A stretch of 64,000 bases of DNA from Treponema parvum (GTDB lineage Bacteria; Spirochaetota; Spirochaetia; Treponematales; Treponemataceae), in contig NZ_CP054142.1 of NCBI RefSeq assembly GCF_017893965.1, forward strand, positions 1 through 64,000. The letters run 5' to 3'. This document shows positions 37,282 to 45,330 of this stretch, in pieces; within the stretch, counting starts at the first letter, position 1; each line of letters begins with the position of its first letter. Made by a program: the position numbers and the translations under genes. Below the pieces are notes generated by a model, which saw nothing but the letters and a program-made list of their open reading frames with translations, was not told where the DNA came from and ran no database searches.

Positions 37282-37407
37282 TATTTTAGCGCTTCAGGAT
37301 AAGTGCTAAATCTTTATAATATAAGCATTTACAAAATTATCTGACCTTCAGGTTTTTGGAAATGTTAAGCAAATGTTAAGTGCTTAACAAAGAACTTGGA
37401 GGTTTTT

Positions 37408-37503
37408 ATGGATTTAAATTATCACATTTTTAAGAAATCAATACAATCAAAGGATAAGATCGTTCATAAATGGAAGTATGGAGTTCCTACGACAAAGGAG
37501 TGA
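37408..37503 (+). pseudogene. 31-residue ORF with strong ribosome site at the damaged 5' end of the rhs gene
   Basis: Begins MDLNYHIFKKSIQSKDKIVH and ends at a TGA inside the rhs gene. GGAGG (37398-37402) sits five bases before the ATG, much better than the site before the rhs ATG at 37470. The ORF is in a different frame from rhs. It could be the original start of rhs separated by a frameshift or deletion, or a coupling leader: AAAGGAG (37494-37500) just before its stop could restart translation in the rhs frame at a GTG (37512). Confidence 0.5.
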
Positions 37504-40500
37504 TCCCTTGTGTGCGCTATAATTATTACACGCCGTCTGAGGGCTTTGGGTACACAGTAACTGAAAACAAGGTAACGACAGACCCCGAAAACGGCGAAGT
37601 GATAAAAACCTTTATCCAGACTGACGGACTTGGAAGAGAGCTTATAAAAGCAAAGACAGGATGTAAATTCGATTTACACACAAAGACAAATGAAGTCGGG
37701 TGGAATGTAAGCGGAGCTCTGGCATATGATGAGAAAGGCAGGACAATAGCTGAAGGGCAGATGCATTTTATTTCAGGGGAAGGCATAGAAGCAATAAACC
37801 TTAACGGAAAGTCAAATCAAGATGTCTCTATGCTATATAAGATGATAAGGCCTACAAAAAAGACATACGATGACCTTGACCGCATAGTAAAGACTATCCT
37901 TCCGGGGGTTAATAAAGAAGGAGACGAGAGGATCCAAAGAACTAAGTACGGCATAACGGAGGAAGGGCTATCATACATAGAGACGACAGATCTTTTAGGG
38001 AACATAGGAGTGCAGTATGCAGACGTTAGAGGGAATATCATAAAAGTAGAGCGATATGCAAAAGATAACGCAAAAAAGCTCACCTTTGCTACATATGAAT
38101 ATGATTCTCTCGGCCAAATGACAAGAGCTTATGACGCTAAAGGCAATGCGATAACAGTTACTTACGATATGCTCGGAAGAAAGACTGAAATCTCTACAAA
38201 GGACGGAGGAGCAAAAAGGTACACCTATGACGATATAAATCTCTTATATGAAGATGATGAAGTTATGAGAGATTCGGGTAAACGGATAAACTACACCTAT
38301 GACGGCTTTAACCGTGTCATAAAGATAGCGTACCCTGAAGGGGGAGATGTAGAATATGAATACGGGAAGCCCGGAGCGCCGTACAATAGAGCAGGTAAAG
38401 TCACTTCGGTACAAGATGAAGCGGGCGTTACAAACTTTGAGTACGGAAAACTCGGGGAAGTTATAAAAGAAAAGCGAACGCTTAAAAGGCACATACCGTC
38501 ACATGAGAGTGAAAAGACATCCGTAATGGAATATGTAAGCGACTATCTAGGACGCATGCAGAGCATTACATATCCTGACAGGGAAAAAGTTACTTACGGC
38601 TATGATGAAGGAGGACAGGTCAGAAGTATAAAAGGCATACACGACTCTCAAGAGTACACTTACATAGAGAACATAGGATATGACGAATATAGCCAGAGAG
38701 TGTATATCAAATACGGAAACGGAGTTGAAACAAACTACACGTATGATGACGATATGAGATGGCTAAAGCACATAAATACCGAAAACAAATTCGGGATGCA
38801 ATATCAAAACATAGACTACACCTTTGACGATGTAGGTAATGTGTTAGGCTATGATAATAACTGTATGAACGGAGCTCGCTACAGCACTTCTCAAAGCTAC
38901 ACATATGATTCTCTTTATCAGTTAGTTGAAGCAATCGGTACTACGGAAGACAACCCCTACGGTATTATAGGATCGCCCGACTATATAAGCTCTTACAGTC
39001 AAAACTTCTCCTTTGATGAAATCGGGAACATGATAAATAAGAAGAGCACTGAAATAATCACTCCTGCAATGCAGAAGAAAAATGGAGACGATTTAAACTA
39101 TGAGTTTACATATGAGTATGATACGGACTATGCACACCGCTTAAAGAGAGTAGGAAGTGAGAAGAAGGGCTTTAGGTATTATACATATGATAAAAACGGG
39201 AATGTTACATCCGAAAACGACGGAACATCTCCTAATGAAGATACGGCAGAACTCACACCTGTAACTATAACAACTCATACTAATGACGAAGGCTCACCCG
39301 TCTATGAAGCCGACTATGCATGGGCATGGCCTTGGAGCACAGGAAGCAATAGCAGCAACAAACCTGCACCTCTTAACAAGAGAACCTATGAATGGAACAG
39401 CCGGAACCTCTTAATGAGGAGCGTGAACTCTGTCTATGATACGCGCTATGCATACGGTGCGGACGGCAATAGAGCTGCCAAATGGACTCTTTCTAACTCA
39501 AGTGAGACATTATACTTTAACATGATGTGGACATGGCACACGGATACGGGACTTCCTGAAGGGCAGTATTCAAAGCACATATACCTAGGTGAGACAAGAA
39601 TCGTAACCAAGCAGACAAGTAAGCTTGATATAAGCTATGGGCAAAGCGATGAATATCATCATAGGTACTACTATCATCCTGACCACCTAGGCTCGGCACA
39701 GCTTGTGACAGACTATGAAGGAAACGAGTATCAGAGGATAGAATACACGCCATATGGAGAGCTTTGGGTAGAGAAGAAGTCAAAGACGGAAGAAGGCTTA
39801 CGTTTCCTGCCTTATAAGTTCACAGCAAAAGAACAAGATGAAGAGACAGGACTCTATTACTACGGAGCACGCTACTTGGATGCGAAGTACTCCCGCTGGT
39901 TATCAACAGATCCGGCGGTCGGGGAGTACATACCTCAAGCACCTGTAAACGATGAGGCAAAGAAATACAACCAAAGCCTGCCGGGACAAGGTGGCATCTT
40001 CAACATCGTGAACTTGCAGCTGTATCACTATGCAGGCAATAATCCTGTGAAGTATATAGATCCGGATGGGAAGGAAGTAGATTATAAATTTGTTGCTGGA
40101 CATGAAGGAAAGCAACAATTGAATGGTTATGTACCAAAAAATAATGATGGAAAAACTATTGGTCGAAGTGGAGTTACTATTGCAACAGGTTTTGATATTG
40201 GCCAGCATAATTCTTATGATTTAAATCGAATTTTCGGAAGCAATAATACAAATCAGGAATTAAAGGATTTATATACACCGTATTTAGATATACGAAAGCA
40301 AGATGCGATTGATAAATTGGAAGAAATACCACTTACAATAACTCAAAATCAGGCAGACAAAACTGATGCAGCCGTTTTCTCTCAAAAATTAATATCGATA
40401 AAAAGGGCATTTAATTCAGCAAGTAAAAGCAATAATGGAAATTTTGATAATTTACCTGATAATGCACAAACTGCTTTATTTTCTTTTGCATATCAGAATG

Positions 40501-40673
40501 GCAGTGGGTCAATACCACAAGATTTAATTGATAAATTAGCAACAGGAGATTATTCCGGTGCCGCAGATGTTTTAACACAATACGGGAAAGATAATGGATA
40601 TACCAATCGACGTAATGCAGAGGCTAACTTATTGCGTCAAATTCAAAGTCAAAATGATAATACGGATAATTAA
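37470..40673 (+). CDS. Rhs/YD-repeat protein with C-terminal pesticin/T4-lysozyme-like muramidase domain
   Basis: A 1067-residue polymorphic toxin. Residues about 40-780 hold YD repeats (YDSLGQMTRAYDAKGN, YTYDGFNRV and many more). The Rhs core follows with HPDHLGSAQLVTD, GLYYYGARYLD, SRWLSTDP and the closing NNPVKYIDPDG near residue 865. The variable tail (about 868-1067) resembles pesticin-type muramidases: Glu879, Thr903 and Asp909 are spaced 24 and 30 residues apart, close to the catalytic Glu/Thr/Asp spacing I recall for pesticin. It likely cleaves peptidoglycan. There is no signal peptide or N-terminal delivery domain, so the 5' part seems lost or frameshifted. Confidence 0.82.
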   Translation: MEVWSSYDKGVIPCVRYNYYTPSEGFGYTVTENKVTTDPENGEVIKTFIQTDGLGRELIKAKTGCKFDLHTKTNEVGWNVSGALAYDEKGRTIAEGQMHFISGEGIEAINLNGKSNQDVSMLYKMIRPTKKTYDDLDRIVKTILPGVNKEGDERIQRTKYGITEEGLSYIETTDLLGNIGVQYADVRGNIIKVERYAKDNAKKLTFATYEYDSLGQMTRAYDAKGNAITVTYDMLGRKTEISTKDGGAKRYTYDDINLLYEDDEVMRDSGKRINYTYDGFNRVIKIAYPEGGDVEYEYGKPGAPYNRAGKVTSVQDEAGVTNFEYGKLGEVIKEKRTLKRHIPSHESEKTSVMEYVSDYLGRMQSITYPDREKVTYGYDEGGQVRSIKGIHDSQEYTYIENIGYDEYSQRVYIKYGNGVETNYTYDDDMRWLKHINTENKFGMQYQNIDYTFDDVGNVLGYDNNCMNGARYSTSQSYTYDSLYQLVEAIGTTEDNPYGIIGSPDYISSYSQNFSFDEIGNMINKKSTEIITPAMQKKNGDDLNYEFTYEYDTDYAHRLKRVGSEKKGFRYYTYDKNGNVTSENDGTSPNEDTAELTPVTITTHTNDEGSPVYEADYAWAWPWSTGSNSSNKPAPLNKRTYEWNSRNLLMRSVNSVYDTRYAYGADGNRAAKWTLSNSSETLYFNMMWTWHTDTGLPEGQYSKHIYLGETRIVTKQTSKLDISYGQSDEYHHRYYYHPDHLGSAQLVTDYEGNEYQRIEYTPYGELWVEKKSKTEEGLRFLPYKFTAKEQDEETGLYYYGARYLDAKYSRWLSTDPAVGEYIPQAPVNDEAKKYNQSLPGQGGIFNIVNLQLYHYAGNNPVKYIDPDGKEVDYKFVAGHEGKQQLNGYVPKNNDGKTIGRSGVTIATGFDIGQHNSYDLNRIFGSNNTNQELKDLYTPYLDIRKQDAIDKLEEIPLTITQNQADKTDAAVFSQKLISIKRAFNSASKSNNGNFDNLPDNAQTALFSFAYQNGSGSIPQDLIDKLATGDYSGAADVLTQYGKDNGYTNRRNAEANLLRQIQSQNDNTDN

Positions 40674-40685
40674 GGGAAAAAAATT

Positions 40686-41057
40686 ATGAAAAAATTGTTA
40701 ATAGTTTTCATTATGTGTTTTTCAGTGGCATTTGCAAAGGATTATTATGTTTCAGTGAATTATTCTCTACAATCTGATGATTTACAAATACTGGATTTCG
40801 TTCAGGTTACTATAAATTCAAAAACAGATAAAAGGGTAACCATCAACATTGTGAAAACATTATTACCGTTTACACATATGATTGAAAAAACAATTGTTGC
40901 TAACAAGAAAAATGATAAATATGAGTTTGCTTTTGTTGATGGCTTTGGAAACCAAGCGTTTGGGTATATTAAGTTTTTACAAATAGATTTAATTGAGTTT
41001 TTTATTGATTGTCAAAAATTTTTTGACGAAGGGAAGGATCTAGCGCGGCTTTATTGA
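40686..41057 (+). CDS. Secreted small protein, putative immunity protein for the Rhs muramidase
   Basis: A 123-residue protein starting 12 bases after the toxin gene. A clear signal peptide (about 1-17, cleavage at AFA-KD) would place it in the periplasm, the compartment where a muramidase acts. The mature part is beta-rich with no known motif. In polymorphic toxin loci the gene directly downstream of the toxin normally encodes immunity; location plus export fit this, but family identity was not recognised. Confidence 0.6.
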   Translation: MKKLLIVFIMCFSVAFAKDYYVSVNYSLQSDDLQILDFVQVTINSKTDKRVTINIVKTLLPFTHMIEKTIVANKKNDKYEFAFVDGFGNQAFGYIKFLQIDLIEFFIDCQKFFDEGKDLARLY

Positions 41058-41242
41058 GATAAATATTGGCTAATAGAAACCCCGAATTCTTTTGATGTGG
41101 AAATGCTCGGTGTTTTGTTAAATCAATGAGTTTTTGTTATTAAAAAACTTTACTATGTTAATAGACATTTTATGTTCAATTTTTTATAAAAACCAGTAGG
41201 ATAAATATATACGTATGTTTAACGCTATAATCTTGTATAAAA
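41058..41242. other. AT-rich spacer after the immunity gene
   Basis: No open frame of note or RNA gene recognised on either strand. The hsdR stub on the minus strand begins right of it, so this stretch may contain eroded downstream hsdR sequence, but I cannot read any. Confidence 0.4.
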
Positions 41243-41362
41243 TTACCTGTAGTTGGATATAGTACCAGTCGCGCTCAATATCAGAGCCATATGTTCCCAT
41301 CCCATGTTTTGAAATAGTTCGACCGGTGCATTCTCATAGGCTTCTTCGTTGTAATCCGACAT
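41243..41362 (-). pseudogene. Remnant of type I restriction endonuclease HsdR (5' end, frameshifted)
   Basis: On the minus strand, MSDYNEEAYENAPVELFQNM begins like many HsdR subunits and continues GWEH. The frame then drifts to a stop at 41243. In a neighbouring frame the bases directly after GWEH read YGSDIERDWY, the next conserved block of HsdR N-termini. So a short deletion or insertion at about 41288-41292 broke the gene, and everything after about 40 codons is missing. AAAGAAG precedes the ATG. It lies 65 bases downstream of the subtilase gene on the same strand. Confidence 0.75.
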
Positions 41363-41427
41363 TCGTGTACTTCTTTAATGATTCAATTAGGTATTTTTAA
41401 CACGATATTTGAAAAAAACGGTGTGGT

Positions 41428-43650
41428 TTATTCAAATTCAATAGCCTGTTCAAATTTATTGAAAATTTCAATTTGATTTTCAACATTGATTCTATTAACA
41501 AGCCAACCTCGCAATGAACAAAGTCGAATAAAATCTTCTAACCTGTTTTGACCATTAATTTCTTTTAATGTAATAACAAGTCCAAAAGCCATACCTCGTC
41601 CTGAATTACCAACTAAGCGTTTCGTTGTTTTTAAGCTTATTCCCCAGCGTCCATCATCATACAACTTTCGTGCACGTGGATTATTTTTTAACTCTTCACC
41701 AATTAATTTAATATTATCCCATTTTCGGTAAAGCTGACGAGCTTTTTCTTCTTTTAAGAAATATCTTCCTTCGTCATTTTGAATATTGTTATCGATTGGT
41801 TTAATAGAATCATCTTTGATTCGACCAAAATGAAGGTCTAACTCTGTATCAGTATAATCGACTCCTTGATTCCTAGAACAGTTTGGAAAATAACACAAAG
41901 TAGCTTTAGCAATGAATGGTTGGGCGTCCTGATATACAGGTACTGGAATATTATAATTATATGTATCATACAATATGGAACTACCAGAAATAACAAATCG
42001 AATTTCATCATTCTGACTTTGAATAATGTTTTCAATTTGTATTGGAACAACACCATAACCTGCAATTGTCGTTGTTGATTTGAATTTTTTCCATCCTGCA
42101 GCAGAATCTATTAACAATGCTTTTGCAGCTTCTTTTGTAAAATTCATTTTATAGATAAGGTACGCCATTTTTCTAGTTATCCAAGGAGCAGCGAATGATG
42201 TACCGTAGGATTTCTTTTTTCCAAATGGAGCATATACTGTTAGTCCATCTTCATAAGTTCCACCGTAGTAGCATAAGTCGGGTTTATTGAAAAAAGAAAG
42301 AACCGGCCCTGTTCGAGAATATTCTGCAGGAATATCATTGAAGTCAACGGAATTAACAACAATAGAATTAATAGAATCCGCAGGTGCACCTATTTTCTTT
42401 GGATATTCTTTATTCTCAGGTTTATTTGTTCCTGAAACAATAAATACAATATCATTCTTAAACTGTAAATAATCAAGTTTAGCTGCTTCTGGAGAAATAA
42501 AGTTTCTATCAATTTCAAGTTCAGAACCTAATGAAAGATTCCATACTTTTATGTCTTTATTGTTTTCGACTATTTTCTCTATAGTTTCCATAATAAATGA
42601 AGAACTGTTAGAACCCTTTTTGGCAACTCCAAAATGTCTTACTCTAAATCTACCACAATTATCTTGTAGTCTAGGATTCAATGTTGGACCATCAACAATA
42701 ATCGATGAAACCATAGTACCATGATCATAGTCCTCTGGTTCCAATTCAATATCAGAAGATTGCATATTTGTATAGTCTACCCATTTTGTAAAATAAACAT
42801 GCTTATCAAAATGAGTATCGATAACACCAATAACAGGTTCGTTTGTTGGGTCAAGTATAGAAAAATCTGGATCTGCATCAATATCTTCTTCAATACTAAC
42901 AGCAGGAATTTCGGTAAGATCTTCAACTTTCATAGCAATTAAATAAGGTGCTTCTCGTTTGAGAATTTCAAAAATTGCCGGGCTCATTATAAATGTATCA
43001 ACATCTATTTTTTGATATTTTGTTTCTGAAATTCCAATTTGCCTAAGAATATCAATAGAATTTACATCTGTTTTATAAAGAGTAACGATAGAATTTATGT
43101 TAATAGATTCCTTTTCAAGATCTACATCAAAAAAATCAACATGAAAACAATCGACAATTAAAGAAACAAATTTTGTTTTAGAAAAGTTCGGAATTGGAGT
43201 TAAATTGCTGTTGATTTTCTCTATTATTGCAAAATCAACTTCTCCAGAGAACATTGCTTGAATAATAGAAATACACTTATCCAATTGTGTAATAGTTTCT
43301 CTTATAGTTTTCTTGTCTACACAATGGGTAATAATATGTTTCGGGTCATCTTCTGAATCATTAGAAAATTTTGCACCAACTATTGTTTCATTAGTATTCT
43401 GTGAATATTGCGATAATAAATCTTTAATACGATTGCTTTTTGCAACAACTTCTGTGTAATGGACAGAAACAAGTGCTTTTTGAAAAAGCGTTTTATTTTT
43501 CCAATATTCATCAATTTCTATAAGTTGATTCCTTAAGTTTATAATATGTGAAACTTTAATTTTCTTATTAGCAGGAAGATTTCTAGGACCTGGTCTATTA
43601 GGATTTTTCCTTTGTTCAAAATGACCGGTCAACTTTAATATATCATTCAT
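41428..43650 (-). CDS. Subtilisin-like serine protease, IetS-like defence component
   Basis: A 740-residue S8-family protease with an intact triad: Asp278 in VIGVIDTHFD, His310 in DYDHGTMVSS and Ser485 in YGTSFAAPW. The first ~265 residues match nothing I recognise and the ~220-residue C-terminal part after the protease domain is probably a partner or target-recognition region. No signal peptide, so it acts in the cytoplasm. It is two bases downstream of the AAA-ATPase gene. This ATPase-subtilase pair is the architecture of the IetAS system (known from plasmid incompatibility in Agrobacterium and reported as antiphage). Confidence 0.85.
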   Translation of the reverse strand: MNDILKLTGHFEQRKNPNRPGPRNLPANKKIKVSHIINLRNQLIEIDEYWKNKTLFQKALVSVHYTEVVAKSNRIKDLLSQYSQNTNETIVGAKFSNDSEDDPKHIITHCVDKKTIRETITQLDKCISIIQAMFSGEVDFAIIEKINSNLTPIPNFSKTKFVSLIVDCFHVDFFDVDLEKESININSIVTLYKTDVNSIDILRQIGISETKYQKIDVDTFIMSPAIFEILKREAPYLIAMKVEDLTEIPAVSIEEDIDADPDFSILDPTNEPVIGVIDTHFDKHVYFTKWVDYTNMQSSDIELEPEDYDHGTMVSSIIVDGPTLNPRLQDNCGRFRVRHFGVAKKGSNSSSFIMETIEKIVENNKDIKVWNLSLGSELEIDRNFISPEAAKLDYLQFKNDIVFIVSGTNKPENKEYPKKIGAPADSINSIVVNSVDFNDIPAEYSRTGPVLSFFNKPDLCYYGGTYEDGLTVYAPFGKKKSYGTSFAAPWITRKMAYLIYKMNFTKEAAKALLIDSAAGWKKFKSTTTIAGYGVVPIQIENIIQSQNDEIRFVISGSSILYDTYNYNIPVPVYQDAQPFIAKATLCYFPNCSRNQGVDYTDTELDLHFGRIKDDSIKPIDNNIQNDEGRYFLKEEKARQLYRKWDNIKLIGEELKNNPRARKLYDDGRWGISLKTTKRLVGNSGRGMAFGLVITLKEINGQNRLEDFIRLCSLRGWLVNRINVENQIEIFNKFEQAIEFE

Positions 43651-43652
43651 AA

Positions 43653-44690
43653 TTAAGCCTCTTGTAATATTCTAGAAACATGACTTTTTGAAATGCCAGA
43701 AAGAATTTCTATTTCTCTTACTGTATATCCTTTTTCCTGTAGTTCCTTTACATCTGGATTTGGATTATTTGTAATCGATGTATAAAGGCGTCTTAAATAA
43801 TCAAATTCATCATTTGGTTTACTGAATGCAATAGAAGATTTTATAAGATTCTTAAGTTCTCCCGGATAGGGAATAAATTCCTGTTCATCAAGGATTTTAT
43901 TAAAGAGTCTCAGATTTCGGCCTGCGTATTTAAACTTACTTAAAAAATGTCCCAATATTATTTCTGCAATGTCATGTAAATCTTCTCTTGAATAACGATT
44001 AAAATCTATGCAAGAATCAAATCTACGCAAGAGAGCTTTATCAAAAGAATCATAAAGATTAGTTGTAGCTATCATTACAATTTGTTCATTGAGATTATCC
44101 ATTCCTTTTAAAACAGCTGAAGTGGCACGACCCATTTCTCGTAAATCGTTAGAATTAGTTCTATCCAAAGCAATAGCATCAATTTCGTCAAAAAGCACGA
44201 TCATTCTTTCTGGATGAGCTACCGAGTTAAGTTGAGAAAATAAGTTTGAAATATTTTTAGCAGTTTGGCCTAATTTACTATCGATGAGATTATCAAAATC
44301 AACAACATATAATTCTCTTGAAAGAATACGCGCAACTTGTTTTACAGTTTCTGTTTTTCCAGTTCCTGGTGCACCATAAAAAAGATATTTATTGATTCCA
44401 GCGTTCTGTCCAATTGCATTTACAATACCTAAAATATCATTTTTAATGATTTCAGGCAGTGGAAGAGGTTCTTTAGAATACTCAATTTTATGTAAAAACG
44501 AATTGTTGTCTTCGTTTATTTGAGGAACGAATGTGTTAGCTTTAGAAAGAAGAGCCATAATATATTCTGCAAGTTCTCGATCTCCAGAAGCATTAAAATC
44601 ATTGGCAATTTCATAAGCTTCATCTCTAAAAGATACATCATTGCCTTCTGAATAATATTTGATTAGATTGATAACATTCTTCTTTTTCAT
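43653..44690 (-). CDS. AAA+ ATPase, IetA-like defence component
   Basis: A 345-residue ATPase with Walker A GAPGTGKT (106-113), Walker B MIVLFDEID (163-171) and sensor region VMIATTN, related to FtsH/spastin-type AAA modules. The C-terminal ~30 residues (GYTVREIEILSGISKSHVSR) form a resolvase-like helix-turn-helix, hinting at DNA binding or autoregulation. The start at 44690 (MKKKNV) is preferred over an upstream in-frame ATG because it follows GGGGTG and a promoter on the minus strand. It probably regulates or unfolds substrates for the subtilase partner. Confidence 0.85.
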   Translation of the reverse strand: MKKKNVINLIKYYSEGNDVSFRDEAYEIANDFNASGDRELAEYIMALLSKANTFVPQINEDNNSFLHKIEYSKEPLPLPEIIKNDILGIVNAIGQNAGINKYLFYGAPGTGKTETVKQVARILSRELYVVDFDNLIDSKLGQTAKNISNLFSQLNSVAHPERMIVLFDEIDAIALDRTNSNDLREMGRATSAVLKGMDNLNEQIVMIATTNLYDSFDKALLRRFDSCIDFNRYSREDLHDIAEIILGHFLSKFKYAGRNLRLFNKILDEQEFIPYPGELKNLIKSSIAFSKPNDEFDYLRRLYTSITNNPNPDVKELQEKGYTVREIEILSGISKSHVSRILQEA

Positions 44691-44708
44691 AAAGACACCC
44701 CACTCATT

Positions 44709-44737
44709 ATAATAATATATAAGGGACAAAAAATCAA
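44709..44737 (-). promoter_or_regulatory. Promoter of the AAA-subtilase operon with tandem TGTCCC repeats
   Basis: On the minus strand: TTGATT (plus 44732-44737), 17-base spacer, TATTAT (plus 44709-44714). TGTCCC occurs twice in direct orientation (plus complement at 44723-44728 and 44743-44748), spaced exactly 20 bases, with a third near-copy at 44774-44779. Such spacing of about two helical turns suggests a regulator site; the helix-turn-helix of the ATPase is a candidate binder. Confidence 0.5.
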
Positions 44738-44788
44738 TATACGGGACATTGGTCATAAAAATAATTTTACAAAAGGACAAAAAAGTTC

Positions 44789-44817
44789 TTGACTTTAAAA
44801 ATATGGATTACTATATT
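44789..44817 (+). promoter_or_regulatory. Strong sigma-70-like promoter upstream of the DUF2188 gene
   Basis: TTGACT (44789-44794), 17-base spacer, TATATT (44812-44817). Expected start near 44824, giving a leader of about 178 bases before the coding region. Confidence 0.7.
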
Positions 44818-44823
44818 TTAACT

Positions 44824-44900
44824 GTGTCCATCACACTGAGGAACGTTGTTCCAATAAAAAAGGACTAAAAACAGCTGCAACTGCTAATAGCCCTTTATAA
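44824..44900 (+). ncRNA. Structured leader or small RNA before the DUF2188 gene
   Basis: Three successive hairpins can be drawn from the predicted transcription start: GTGT/ACAC (44824-44836), GGAAC-GTT-GTTCC (44840-44852) and AAAGGACT/AGCCCTTT (44859-44896, one mismatch) with an inner AGC/GCT stem. No riboswitch class is recognised. It may be a leader regulating the DUF2188 gene or an independent RNA. Confidence 0.4.
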
Positions 44901-45001
44901 ACCTTTATATAACTCTGAATGAGCCACAAATAGTGAATACCTTACAATAAAATTTTGAAGAATTTGTGTCAAGGAGTCATTCGGGGTGGGAGGATAGCCT
45001 C

Positions 45002-45223
45002 TTGAAACAACACCATGTTGTCCATAATCCTAATGGCGGCTGGGATGTAAAAGCTGCTAATGCACAGCGCGCGAGTGCACATTCAACAACAAAAGCTGGA
45101 GCAATTTCTATTGCGCGTACAATCAGTCAAAATCAAGGTTCTGAACTCTTCATACATAATATGAATGGTCAGATTTCTAGTCGAGATTCTCATGGAAACG
45201 ATCCGTTTCCTCCAAGAGGATAA
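45002..45223 (+). CDS. DUF2188-domain small protein
   Basis: A 73-residue protein with the full DUF2188 pattern: HHVVHNPNGGWDVK, a helix KAGAISIARTISQNQG, then ELFIHNMNGQISSRDSHGND and the closing DPFPPRG. The molecular role of the family is unknown. The TTG start is chosen because TGGGAGG (44987-44993) lies eight bases upstream; an upstream GTG (44966) adds twelve residues not typical of the family. The gene has its own promoter and terminator and sits divergent from the AAA-subtilase pair. Confidence 0.85.
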   Translation: MKQHHVVHNPNGGWDVKAANAQRASAHSTTKAGAISIARTISQNQGSELFIHNMNGQISSRDSHGNDPFPPRG

Positions 45224-45237
45224 TCAATAATTTTTTT

Positions 45238-45279
45238 AAGTATAATACTTGTTCTCCTTGCTAGTATTATACTTTTTTC
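45238..45279 (+). terminator. Rho-independent terminator after the DUF2188 gene
   Basis: AAGTATAATACT and AGTATTATACTT form a perfect 12-bp stem with a 13-base loop followed by TTTT. A preceding T-run allows it to work on the other strand too. It marks the right limit of the accessory region. Confidence 0.8.
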
Positions 45280-45330
45280 TATTTCATTATTGTGAGGTTA
45301 AAAATGGATATTATAAAAGGAGGAATGCAA

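Noticed and set aside
41058..41427. Site-specific recombination site or CRISPR array beside the tRNA island
   Set aside because: No direct repeats of the tRNA 3' end, no regularly spaced repeats and no integrase or cas genes seen.
44824..44900. Known riboswitch class in the DUF2188 leader
   Set aside because: None of the conserved cores that I know (TPP, cobalamin, FMN, purine, SAM) can be seen.
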